The notes beneath the pieces were generated by a model. It saw only the letters and a list, made by a program, of their open reading frames with translations, was not told where the DNA came from and did no database searches. 40,906 bases of DNA from NCBI GenBank assembly GCA_019137195.1, contig JAGVSR010000099.1:1-40906 (forward strand). Reading direction: 5' to 3'. This document shows, piece after piece, positions 26,219 to 34,233 of the stretch (position 1 is the first letter of the stretch; each line of letters opens with the position of its first letter). Position numbers and translations under genes: made by a program. The DNA comes from Alphaproteobacteria bacterium (GTDB lineage Bacteria > Pseudomonadota > Alphaproteobacteria > Rhizobiales > Hyphomicrobiaceae).

Positions 26219-27274
26219 TCAGCGCTTGGCGGCCAGACGCGGCAGGGCGCGCGTCAGCTCGATGGTATACCACGACGGAAGCGCGGCGCCGCTCTCGGTC
26301 TCGGTGACGAGGATCTGCGCCAGCTCGGTCGAGATTCGGGCAAGCGAGATGATGAGCTCTTTCGCGCGGTTCGCGAGTTCGCGGGCCTCGCGGCCCAGCT
26401 TGGCCTCGTCGGAGGGAAGCTCGCGGATCAACCGGTCGCGCAGTTGCTGTGTGAGGAAATAGAGGAGGTCGCGCTCCTCGGGCCTCTCGGGCCAGTCGCG
26501 CTCGCCCTTCAGGATTGCGGAGAGGTCGTGCTGGCGCTCGCGGATGCGCGCGAAGGCGATGAACTGCTGGGCGTGCGCCGGGCTCAAGAGGCCCGAGGCG
26601 AGTGCCTTCAGCTCCTCGATCGTGATCGACTCGCCGTAGGCCGCGATCGCCTTGGACATCATCTCCCACGAGCGTGGGGTCGAGAACGGTTCCTCGTGCT
26701 TCGGCGGCTTCGACCAGAGATGGTCGGAGCGGGTCATGATGTAGGAAAGGATCATCTCGTGGATGCCTGCCCCCTGGGCCCATGCCAGCCAGTCCCTGGC
26801 CGAGGCCCGGAGCTGTACGTGGACGAGGCGATTGACGAGCGCCGAGGAGAGCGGCCGCGTGATGGCGGCGTCCTCGGCGCGATTGCCGGCACCGATGACG
26901 ATCGTACCCTCGGGGAGGGTAAACTCGCCGATCCGCCGGTCGAGGATCAAGGAGTAGAAGGCCTTCTGCACCTCTTGCGAGCAGGCATTGAGCTCGTCGA
27001 GGAAAAGGCAGTAGGGCTCGTCGCGAGCAATGAGCGTCGGCGGGCAGAAGCGGCTCTTGCCGTCAACGATTTGCGGCACCCCGATGATGTCTTCGGGCGC
27101 GAGTTGCGAGCCGAGCAACGATACGCAGTGAAGGCCGACGCTGTCGGCGAACGAGCGCACGATCGCCGATTTGCCGATGCCGGGGGGCCCCCAGATGAAG
27201 ACCGGCAGCACCGGCGCCACGTTGAGGAGAAAGGGGATCAGCGATTTGGGTGTCAGTGGCTCGGCGGCTTGCAT
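26219..27274 (-). CDS. MoxR-family AAA+ ATPase
   Basis: The ATPase shows Walker A (GPPGIGKSAIVR, about 30 residues in), Walker B (CLFLDELNAC), a sensor-type GAGNRAED and the arginine-finger region RPLSSALVNR. MoxR ATPases act with VWA proteins to activate or remodel a partner, and the downstream DUF2201/VWA-like gene is only five bases away. I prefer the ATG at 27274 (351 residues, starting MQAAEPLTPK); a GTG at 27310 would add 12 residues, and neither has a strong ribosome site. It is transcribed leftward into its partner. Confidence 0.88.
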   Translation of the reverse strand: MQAAEPLTPKSLIPFLLNVAPVLPVFIWGPPGIGKSAIVRSFADSVGLHCVSLLGSQLAPEDIIGVPQIVDGKSRFCPPTLIARDEPYCLFLDELNACSQEVQKAFYSLILDRRIGEFTLPEGTIVIGAGNRAEDAAITRPLSSALVNRLVHVQLRASARDWLAWAQGAGIHEMILSYIMTRSDHLWSKPPKHEEPFSTPRSWEMMSKAIAAYGESITIEELKALASGLLSPAHAQQFIAFARIRERQHDLSAILKGERDWPERPEERDLLYFLTQQLRDRLIRELPSDEAKLGREARELANRAKELIISLARISTELAQILVTETESGAALPSWYTIELTRALPRLAAKR

Positions 27275-27403
27275 CTCGAAGCACTCGTCATGCCGGGAGC
27301 GTTGCGGCACGCGCCCGGTGTGCCGCCAAATTCCGGTTTCTCCCGATAATCACGGAATTGCGCGTCGCGGCCGTATCCCAGGTGACAGGCTGGACCCGGC
27401 GTC

Positions 27404-28147
27404 TCAACTACGCACCCAGCCTTGCGGACCCAGCCTTTCCTGCGGCTCGAAGCGCGACTTGTAGCTCATCTTCTTCGAGCCTTGGATCCAGTAGCCGAGG
27501 TAGAGATAGGGAAGGCCGAGACGACGCGTGAAGTCGATGTGCTCGAGGATCATGTATGTACCGAGGCTCCGTGCCGCGAGCGCCGGTTCGAAAAAGCTGT
27601 AGACCATGGAAATGCCGTCGGAGAGCCGATCGCAAAGCCCTGTGGCGACGAGCGGCCACGAACGGGGATCCTGCTCGAGCGGGGTTTCCGGCTTCATGCG
27701 GTACTCGGTGAGGAAGGTCTTCAGCGGACTGTCCTGAATCATCATCGAGAAGTCGATAACCGTCATGTCGGCCATGCCGCCGTCACTGTGACGCGCATCG
27801 ATGTAGGAACGGAAGAGGCGGAACTGCTCGGAGGTTGGCTGCGCCGTGACGCGTGTGGCGACGAGATCGCGGTTCTTGTCGACGATCCGTTCGAAGCTGC
27901 CGGAGGGGCGGAATTCATTGACCAGGGTTCGCACCGACACGCAGGCCTGGCAGCCGTCGCAATAGGGAATGTAGGCGATATTCTGCGATCGCCGGTAGCC
28001 GCCGGTCAGGAGGTCGTCGACGATGGTGGGCGACTTGTCGCGCGTGAGATGGGTGAAGAGCTTCCGCTCCAGCCTCCCCGGAAGATAGGGACACGGCTGC
28101 GGGGCGGTAATGTAAAACTCGGGAAAGTGCTTGCGCTGCTCCGTCAT
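27404..28147 (-). CDS. bpt: Aspartate/glutamate leucyltransferase (Bpt/ATE family)
   Basis: The 247-residue enzyme attaches an amino acid from aminoacyl-tRNA to N-terminal acidic residues, marking proteins for ClpS/ClpAP degradation. Seen are the N-terminal cysteine set (PCPYLPG, then CDGCQACVSVR), the family motif GTYMILEHIDF with YLGYWIQGSKKMSYK near the end, and normal length for bacterial Bpt. It is often annotated as an arginyltransferase in alphaproteobacteria; Bpt members transfer leucine. It stands alone between the MoxR gene and a small membrane protein. Confidence 0.95.
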   Translation of the reverse strand: MTEQRKHFPEFYITAPQPCPYLPGRLERKLFTHLTRDKSPTIVDDLLTGGYRRSQNIAYIPYCDGCQACVSVRTLVNEFRPSGSFERIVDKNRDLVATRVTAQPTSEQFRLFRSYIDARHSDGGMADMTVIDFSMMIQDSPLKTFLTEYRMKPETPLEQDPRSWPLVATGLCDRLSDGISMVYSFFEPALAARSLGTYMILEHIDFTRRLGLPYLYLGYWIQGSKKMSYKSRFEPQERLGPQGWVRS

Positions 28148-28176
28148 GGTTCGACCATGAGCTCCCGTCTGGTCTG

Positions 28177-28506
28177 TTAGTTCTTACTCTTCCCGGTGTC
28201 GATGAGGCCGGCCCGTGCGGGCGGCGGAGTGGCTGTGCGGCGCGGCGCGCTGCCTGCTCCGGCGGGTGCGCCGGGACGTCGGACGTCGCCGCCCGCGGAG
28301 GCCGGCGGTGGAGTTGCCCGCGGCCGGGCGGTGCCCGAGTCTGGCCCCGGCAAGGGAGCCGCGTCTGCAGTCGCGACCTCCGGATTGGCGCCAGTGTGGC
28401 GGGGGGTGTTGAGCTCCGACAGCACCGACATGCGCCCCATGCGATAGCCGAGATAGAATGCAACGCCAGCTACGGCAACCAGCAGGATCTCGGTCGGAAT
28501 GCTCAT
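28177..28506 (-). CDS. Small N-terminally anchored hypothetical protein
   Basis: The 109-residue protein begins MSIPTEILLVAVAGVAFYLGYRMGR, a single membrane segment, and continues with a Pro/Ala/Gly/Arg-rich, disordered-looking tail of about 80 residues. I place the start at 28506, preceded by AGGGG at good spacing; the longer frame is rejected because its first 36 residues have no pattern. It lies 29 bases upstream of bpt, on the same strand, so the two may be cotranscribed. No function is recognised. Confidence 0.6.
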   Translation of the reverse strand: MSIPTEILLVAVAGVAFYLGYRMGRMSVLSELNTPRHTGANPEVATADAAPLPGPDSGTARPRATPPPASAGGDVRRPGAPAGAGSAPRRTATPPPARAGLIDTGKSKN

Positions 28507-28703
28507 ATTGCGGCCCCTGGGTCCGTACACGCCCCTGCTCCGGCAGAATGCTCCGAAGCCAGGAGAGCTTAACTCAGTTCGCGGCCGTGAGCAGTCGAAT
28601 TCGTTCCGCCGCACGCGACGTCGAAGACCGGCGGCTGAGGCAGGTGCAGGCGATTGCAGCCTGAGGGCGGTTGCCGCTCGGCAGGTCTCGCGGGCGAACC
28701 AGA

Positions 28704-28913
28704 CTAACGCTCTGCGGTCGAACCGGCCCGGAAGGCGGCGGACGCACTGCCACTGGCAGCACCAACCGGATCATAGGTGAGCCATGCCACCGAGCCAGTG
28801 AGCAGCGCAAGGAGCGCGATGCCGAGGACGGCGCGCTTAAGTACCCAGATTAAGGAGACTGGATGCAAAGGCTCTGACTTCGCCGCCTCACCGTGCGTCG
28901 AACCGGTCGTCAT
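28704..28913 (-). CDS. Small single-pass membrane protein
   Basis: This 69-residue hypothetical protein has a short polar N-terminus (MTTGSTHGEAAKSE) followed by one clear membrane segment (ISL/IWVLKRAVLGIALLALLT type, about residues 20-45) and a soluble Ala/Ser-rich tail. GGGGA six bases before the ATG at 28913 supports the start. It is short enough that chance cannot be excluded. It has no recognisable family and no conserved neighbour other than the bpt-side genes. Confidence 0.45.
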   Translation of the reverse strand: MTTGSTHGEAAKSEPLHPVSLIWVLKRAVLGIALLALLTGSVAWLTYDPVGAASGSASAAFRAGSTAER

Positions 28914-29279
28914 ACTGGTCCCCGTATTTTCCCCAAGCGAGCCGCCTGCCGCGGCCTTCGTCCCCATCAAGCGCCACCGTCGGGCCTGGCATCGTCGTAT
29001 GGTTGCCAAGCGGTGAACGCACGAGAGGTCGCGAATTTGCTGAACCTGGATCGCCGGGTCAAGCCGCGAGCATCGCTGACTCGAAAGTCGCTGATGGTCC
29101 GTGTTCCTTGGGACACGATGAACCCTTGGCCGGGCGCCTTCATGGCGGCTTCCCGGCGTCGGCGTGGTTCTTTCGAGGGCTCATCGGCCGCAATTCGCAT
29201 AAAATTGCAGCCGTCGTGTTTACGGGGAATAAGCGCGCATTGCGTAGGCTCTTTCAACCTTCCGTTAAAGGAGCCTCCG
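28914..29279. other. Intergenic region between divergent small gene and TadG-like gene
   Basis: About 366 bases without a supportable gene. Near the downstream end a possible sigma-70-type pair, TTGCAG (29205-29210) and AATAAG (29228-29233) with a 17-base spacer, could drive the TadG-like gene at 29280; the match is only moderate. An AT-rich run (CGCATAAAATTGC) surrounds the -35 element. Nothing else was recognised. Confidence 0.35.
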
Positions 29280-30926
29280 ATGGCCCGCCCGACTTCCTCG
29301 CCCGGCGTCTCTGCGCCGAGCCGTCCCACAGGCTCCGCCCTCCGTCCGGTTGCCCGGTTTCTGACGCGGTTCCGGCGCGACGAGGGCGGCGCCACGGCGG
29401 TGTTCCTCGCCGTCATGCTGGTCGGCATCCTTGCGGCCATGGGAGCAGCCATCGACTACGCCCGGGCGCTCCGTGAAAAGGAGAAGCAGCAGGCCGCACT
29501 CGACGCCGCCCTGCTGGCCGCCTCGAGCCGGCTCGGCATGCCCGACCAGGAGATAACGGGTCCTGCTATGGCAGACGCCTACTTCAAGGCCAACCTTCGG
29601 CCCGGGAGCAACGCGACGATCGCCGATCTCCAGTTCAACGCCGAGGCCGGTAGCGTGACGGCCACCTCGCAGTCCTCGGTGACGAACCTCATCATGGGGC
29701 TCTACGGTCAGGAGAAAACCCACATGGGCGCCACCGGGACGGTGGTGAAAGGCAGCGCCACTATCGAGCTGGCCCTCGTGCTCGACAACTCTGGCTCGAT
29801 GGCCGGGACCTACATCGACAGCCTCAAGACAGCTGCCAAGAACCTCACCAACGTCGTGTTCGCCGGCGCCGAGGGAACAGACAAGGTGAAGGTAGCGCTC
29901 ATACCGTTCGCGGCCTCGGTCAAAGTCGGCAGTGGCTATCGCGATGCCTCATGGATCGATGGCACCAGCCAGTCGAGCATTCATTCCGAGAATTTCGACA
30001 CGACGAAGTCTCGCTTCGATCTCTTCGACGAGCTCGGCGTCTCCTGGGCCGGTTGCGTCGAGCAACGACCGGGCGCCCTGGACACGAGCGACGCCGCGCC
30101 GGTTGCCGGCAACCCGAACTCCCTGTTCGTACCCATGTTTGCGCCCGACGAGCCGGACGACAGGAACGCAAGCAACGCCGGCTATTCGAATTACGTCAAC
30201 GACTACATCTCCGACTTCGGCGGAACGTGCCCGACGCCGGAGCAGGAATGTGTCACATTCAACAAGAAGAAGGGCATCTGCACGCAATGGGCGCCGACGC
30301 CTATCCCTGTCGCCGAGGCCCAGGCCCGAACCTGCAAGTATGCAGGAGCCAGCATCTCGAGTGGCACCGGTCCCAACTACATGTGTACGACCAAGCCGGT
30401 GATGGCGCTGAACGCCAACAAGACGGACGTGCAGAACGCCATCGACGATCTGATCGCGACCGGCAACACCAACGTCGGCGAGGGCGCCATGTGGGGCTGG
30501 CGGCTCCTTTCACCGGGCGAGCCGTTCACCGAAGGACGGTCCTACAGCGATACCGACAATAAGAAAGTCATGGTGGTCATGACCGACGGCGAGAACACCT
30601 ACTCGGCGACCTCCGATCACAACCTGTCGCGCTATGGAGCAGCCGGCTATGCCTCGAAGGGCCGGCTCGGGAGCACCTACACGTCGGCCGCCTACACCGC
30701 GGTGCAGGACCAGAAGCTGTTGACCGCGTGCGCGAACGCCAAAGCCGCAGGCATTGCCATCTACTCCGTGGCGTTCCGGCTCGAAGGTGCGCCGCAGGTC
30801 CAGCAGCTTCTGTCCACCTGCGCCACGACGCCCCAGAACTTCTTCGCCGCCTCAGACGGCGCAGCCCTCGTCTCGGCCTTCCAGCGCATCGGCCAGGACA
30901 TCGCCGCCCTCCGCGTCGCCAACTGA
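29280..30926 (+). CDS. TadG-like pilus assembly protein with VWA domain
   Basis: The 548-residue protein has the Tad N-terminal pattern: a positively charged stretch, then GGATAVFLAVMLVGILAAMGAAIDYARAL, a single membrane anchor near residues 36-65. A VWA domain follows with the MIDAS motif DNSGSMAG (Asp169) and MTDGENTY near residue 435, interrupted by a roughly 130-residue Cys-containing insertion. TadG-type proteins are minor components of Flp pili or cell-surface adhesion. AAAGGAG about six bases upstream sets the start; the longer frame upstream is noise. The gene is 455 bases before cpaC. Confidence 0.85.
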   Translation: MARPTSSPGVSAPSRPTGSALRPVARFLTRFRRDEGGATAVFLAVMLVGILAAMGAAIDYARALREKEKQQAALDAALLAASSRLGMPDQEITGPAMADAYFKANLRPGSNATIADLQFNAEAGSVTATSQSSVTNLIMGLYGQEKTHMGATGTVVKGSATIELALVLDNSGSMAGTYIDSLKTAAKNLTNVVFAGAEGTDKVKVALIPFAASVKVGSGYRDASWIDGTSQSSIHSENFDTTKSRFDLFDELGVSWAGCVEQRPGALDTSDAAPVAGNPNSLFVPMFAPDEPDDRNASNAGYSNYVNDYISDFGGTCPTPEQECVTFNKKKGICTQWAPTPIPVAEAQARTCKYAGASISSGTGPNYMCTTKPVMALNANKTDVQNAIDDLIATGNTNVGEGAMWGWRLLSPGEPFTEGRSYSDTDNKKVMVVMTDGENTYSATSDHNLSRYGAAGYASKGRLGSTYTSAAYTAVQDQKLLTACANAKAAGIAIYSVAFRLEGAPQVQQLLSTCATTPQNFFAASDGAALVSAFQRIGQDIAALRVAN

Positions 30927-31381
30927 CGCCGGAGCCGCAGTCTGGACAACGGGGTCCGGCACCAGGGGCACGGCGGCGTCGCGACGGTGCGAGGTCCGCG
31001 GCGTATGACATCGGTCGCGCGCCTCCGGCCAGAGCGCGTGCCTGCGGTCCATCCCCACCCGCGCGGGGAAACGCCCGGTGACATCCGAGCTGCTGCAGGG
31101 GCAGACAGCAACCATATGAAATTTTTGACAGTTTCATCAATGGCCGCTGGCGTAGCGTCCGCGGCGGCGGCAATGGCCGCGGTGGAGCGCCTGTGGACAA
31201 GCTGTTCGCGCGAAACGCGGAAGCAACACGTCCGTCCGGGGGCGGCTGGATTGCCCAGGTCTTTTGCGAAATTGTACGCCATCGGTTTGCGTTGAAGTGC
31301 GCGTCTAGAGGGTAAGCGTGCACGGCGCCGTTGTTTGCGTTCTTGAGGCGCCCTGATCGTTTCGAGCGGGGTTCGAGTGCT
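30927..31381. other. Intergenic region before cpaC, with CRISPR-like solo repeat
   Basis: This 455-base stretch contains the solitary CRISPR-like sequence at 31045-31072 and an inverted repeat ATGAAA-N10-TTTCAT (31116-31137). A 59-codon frame at 31116-31295 (MKFLTVSSMAAGVASA, signal-peptide-like) lacks a well-spaced ribosome site, so I do not call it a gene. The cpaB gene that usually precedes cpaC is absent, and I see no remnant of it. Confidence 0.4.
31045..31072 (-). repeat. Solitary 28-nt sequence with type I-E CRISPR-repeat architecture
   Basis: Read on the minus strand the sequence starts GTTT, then forms a CCCCGC stem, a GCGG 4-base loop and a GTGGGG stem (one G-U wobble), and ends in ATGGACCG, the 8-base handle position of type I-E crRNA. 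Length (28), stem position and handle all fit I-E repeats. No second copy lies at the expected spacing of about 61 bases on either side, and no cas gene is in the window. It may be a relic, a solo repeat or chance. Confidence 0.35.
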
Positions 31382-32920
31382 ATGAGAATGCGGCAATGGC
31401 CGAGGCGCGTCGTCGCGCTGGCCTTCCTGTTGATGACCGGTGCAACGGCGGCGATGGCCGCCTCGCTCGACGGACGGCAGCCCCGCGGGGAGGCCCCGCC
31501 GTTCGATCCGCAGCACCAGTCCGAGCTCCGCATCGAGGAGAACGGGCCCTTCCCCATCACGCGCAAGGTCACCATCGGCCTCGACAAGTCAATGCTGGTC
31601 GAGGTTCCAGTCGAGCTGCAGAACGTGCTCGTTTCGAATCCCGAGGTTCTCGACGCCGTCGTCCAGACCTCGCGCCAAGTCTACCTGCTCGCCAAGGAGG
31701 TGGGCGAGGCGAACGCGTTCTTCATCGGGCCCGATGGCCAAAAGGTCCTGTTTCTAGAGGTCTCGATCACCCGCGACGTGTCGGCGCTTACGGACTCGCT
31801 CGCGCGCCTCCTCCCCGGCTCCAAGATCCACGTCGAGATGGTCGGCGAGACGATCGTGCTCTCGGGCAGTGTCGCGACGCCCATCGACGCCAACCGGGCC
31901 GGCGAGCTCGCGTCCAAGTTCGTGAAGAAGAAGGACAACGTCGTCAACATGCTCGGCACCGACCAGAAGGAGCAGGTGATGCTCAAGGTGCAGGTGGCAG
32001 AGATGCAGCGCGACGCCTTGCGGCGCATTGGTGTCGACCTGCCTGGCGCCGTCTTGCAGGCCGGCCAGTTCACCTTCACACAAGTGATCGCCAACAAGTT
32101 CCCCGTGACAGGCCAGGTCATCCCAAGCGCTACGGCGGGCTGGCCGGTCGTCGGCGGCGCGGACACGAGCGCAATCACGCTTCCGGGCGTTTCGGCCGGC
32201 ACTGCGCTGCAGCCAACATGGCAAAACGGCGGTTCGAGCGTGTCGGCCATGATTCAGGCGCTCGAGCGCGCGGGCGTCGTCAAGACGCTTGCCGAGCCGA
32301 CCTTGACGGCGATCTCGGGTGAGACCGCGAAGTTCCTTGCGGGTGGCGAGTTCCCGGTGCCGGTGGCGCAGGATCAGAATAGCATCACCGTCGAGTGGAA
32401 GCCGTTCGGCGTCAACGTCAGCTTCAAGCCGGTCGTGCTCGACGAGGGCAAGATCAGCCTCAACATCATGGCTGAGGTGAGCGAGATCTCGACCGAAGGC
32501 GCGATCACGCTGAGCCAGATCGCGCTCCCGGGCCTCAAGGTTCGCCGCGCCGAGACGACGCTCGAGCTGCCGTCGGGTGGAACGCTCGCCATGGCGGGCC
32601 TTCTCTCGGACGAGACGCGGCAAAGCGTCGAAGGCCTGCCGGGGCTCAAGAACCTGCCTGTCCTGGGCGCGCTGTTCCGCTCCGACGACTTCCGGAAGCG
32701 CGAAACAGAGCTCGTGATCCTGGTCACGCCCTACATTGCCACCCATGCTCCGAAGAGCGAGATGGCGCTGCCGGGAGACGGCTTCGCGCCCGAGAGCGAG
32801 CTGAGGGAGCTGTTCCTCGGTCACATCAACCGCGTGTACGGCAACGGCTCCGACCCCGCCAACCATCGCTACAACGGCGACTACGGCTACGTCATCGAAT
32901 ATCCGGGAGTGAAGGGATGA
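31382..32920 (+). CDS. cpaC: Flp/Tad pilus secretin CpaC/RcpA
   Basis: The 512-residue outer-membrane secretin forms the channel for Flp pili. It has a Sec signal peptide (MRMRQWPRRVVALAFLLMTG, cleaved near AMAA), an N-terminal pilus-type domain (KVTIGLDKSMLVEVP, about residues 60-130), a BON-like region near VVLSGSVATP, and the C-terminal secretin core with VKTLAEPTLTAISGE, FLAGGEFPVPV and ELVILVTPYI. The ATG at 31382 begins the signal peptide, and the frame upstream is non-specific. The stop overlaps the cpaD ATG by four bases. Confidence 0.94.
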   Translation: MRMRQWPRRVVALAFLLMTGATAAMAASLDGRQPRGEAPPFDPQHQSELRIEENGPFPITRKVTIGLDKSMLVEVPVELQNVLVSNPEVLDAVVQTSRQVYLLAKEVGEANAFFIGPDGQKVLFLEVSITRDVSALTDSLARLLPGSKIHVEMVGETIVLSGSVATPIDANRAGELASKFVKKKDNVVNMLGTDQKEQVMLKVQVAEMQRDALRRIGVDLPGAVLQAGQFTFTQVIANKFPVTGQVIPSATAGWPVVGGADTSAITLPGVSAGTALQPTWQNGGSSVSAMIQALERAGVVKTLAEPTLTAISGETAKFLAGGEFPVPVAQDQNSITVEWKPFGVNVSFKPVVLDEGKISLNIMAEVSEISTEGAITLSQIALPGLKVRRAETTLELPSGGTLAMAGLLSDETRQSVEGLPGLKNLPVLGALFRSDDFRKRETELVILVTPYIATHAPKSEMALPGDGFAPESELRELFLGHINRVYGNGSDPANHRYNGDYGYVIEYPGVKG

Positions 32921-33654
32921 CCGCGATCAAGTCCATGAGACCCGGAATATCCCGACTGGCCGTCGTCCTGGCCGTAGGGCTCGCTGCTTCGGCCGGTGGC
33001 TGCCGCCATCTTCTCGACGACGAGGTGGCCGCCGATCTCAACGATCCCGTCAAGCGCCACCCGGTGGCGTTTGCGGCCGAGCCCGAGGTGCTGTTGGTCG
33101 AGCTGGCACCCGGCGGCAATGGCCTCAGTGCCAACCAGGAGGCCGACGTGTACCGCTTCGTCCGCCGATACAAGGCCGAGAGCACCGGTACGCTCAGCAT
33201 CGACGCGCCGCGTGCGGCCGGTGCGCATCTTCAGGCGTCGCGATCCGCGCGGCAGGTCGAGGCGATCGTGCGCGATGCTGGCATCGATCCGTCGGCCGTC
33301 TCCGCCACGCGCTCGGGGCCGGCCGTACGCGGCGCCCCGGTGCTTCGGCTGTCGTACGACAAGACGGTCGCCGTCGCGCCGCAGTGCGGCGACTGGGCGA
33401 CCGACCTTGGCGAGAACCGGGAGCGGCTCAACTACAACAACTTCGGCTGCGCGACACAGCGAAACTTCGCCCTCAACGTCGCCAATGCTCGGGACATCAT
33501 TGTCCCGCGGGAGGAGAGCCAGCGCTCGTCGGAGGTCCGCAGCGCCTCCTGGAGCAAGTACATTGGTGGCGCCGATAGCGGCTCGAAGGATCCTGCGTCG
33601 GGCTCAGCCGCGCCCGCAACGCCGGGCGCGCCCGATCCCGGCGCGACGCCTTGA
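32917..33654 (+). CDS. cpaD: Pilus assembly lipoprotein CpaD
   Basis: The 245-residue protein has a lipoprotein signal with lipobox ASAGGC (Cys29), followed by the CpaD core: HPVAFAAEPEVLLVEL, the periplasmic SARQVEAIVRDAGI and NNFGCATQRNFALNVANARDIIVPR. CpaD is the outer-membrane partner of the CpaC secretin. The C-terminal 35 residues are Pro/Ala/Gly-rich. It is coupled to cpaC by a four-base overlap. The next usual genes (cpaE, cpaF) do not follow; instead there are about 580 non-coding bases. Confidence 0.92.
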   Translation: MTAIKSMRPGISRLAVVLAVGLAASAGGCRHLLDDEVAADLNDPVKRHPVAFAAEPEVLLVELAPGGNGLSANQEADVYRFVRRYKAESTGTLSIDAPRAAGAHLQASRSARQVEAIVRDAGIDPSAVSATRSGPAVRGAPVLRLSYDKTVAVAPQCGDWATDLGENRERLNYNNFGCATQRNFALNVANARDIIVPREESQRSSEVRSASWSKYIGGADSGSKDPASGSAAPATPGAPDPGATP

Positions 33655-34158
33655 GCTCGAAAACGTAGAGGGGAGCGGTGCCGATCGAGCCGGCACCGGG
33701 TGATGCGGTCGGCTGCGCCCCCGCGGCGCACATCCCCTCCTGGGTCGATCGGGCCTGGTCCAGACCCGTCATCCAACCGAATGGTTGTGCTTGCCTGGGT
33801 TCTCCCGTCCATTGTGGAGACGAGGTCGGGGCCGAGGGAACTCACGGGGGCGCGCGAACGAGCTGCCCTAATCACGGCCGTCACAGTCGTCACGACCGTC
33901 ACGACCCCACAGGCGACGCCGACGCAGGCGGCGAAGCTGACCGGCCACGCACATCTCTCTGGTGTTCTTGAAGAGCCAGCCGCCGCGACGAGCGTTCTGG
34001 GAGCATGCTGACCCCTTGATCGACCCCATCGCGGGCGACATGGGCCTGGCCTGATCGCCTGCGGTTTGGCTGGTCACGCGCGGCCCGGACTGTCCATCCG
34101 AAGAGCTGTTGGGCGATTGGCGACGTGCGCCGGCAAAAGGCCCGCACGGCAAACAAAA
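33655..34158. other. Non-coding region after cpaD
   Basis: Together with the next terminator this fills about 580 bases between cpaD and the convergent TPR gene. No frame has a convincing translation. It includes a short 9-base tandem repeat (33878-33904). I see no remnant of cpaE. Confidence 0.45.
33878..33904. repeat. Three tandem 9-base units (YCGTCACRR)
   Basis: CCGTCACAG, TCGTCACGA and CCGTCACGA follow one another without gaps in the non-coding stretch after cpaD. The short, imperfect run looks like replication slippage; no function is evident. Confidence 0.5.
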
Positions 34159-34188
34159 AAGGTGCAGCCCGTCTTGGGGCTGCACCTT
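34151..34188 (-). terminator. Intrinsic terminator of the TadD-like gene
   Basis: A perfect 12-bp stem, AAGGTGCAGCCC (34159-34170) with GGGCTGCACCTT (34177-34188) and a 6-base loop, is followed on the minus strand by six Ts (AAAAAA at 34155-34160 on +) and then GTTT. It lies about 45 bases past the stop of the leftward TPR gene at 34234. Confidence 0.9.
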
Positions 34189-34233
34189 GCGCCGGCGCGG
34201 GGCGCAGCGGCTTGCTTTCCGGGCGCCTTGGGC

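Noticed and set aside
31116-31295. A 59-codon frame starting MKFLTVSSMAAG with signal-peptide-like character
   Set aside because: The nearest purine-rich ribosome site (AGGGG at 31097-31101) is 14 bases away, and the body of the protein has no pattern. Kept only as part of the intergenic description.
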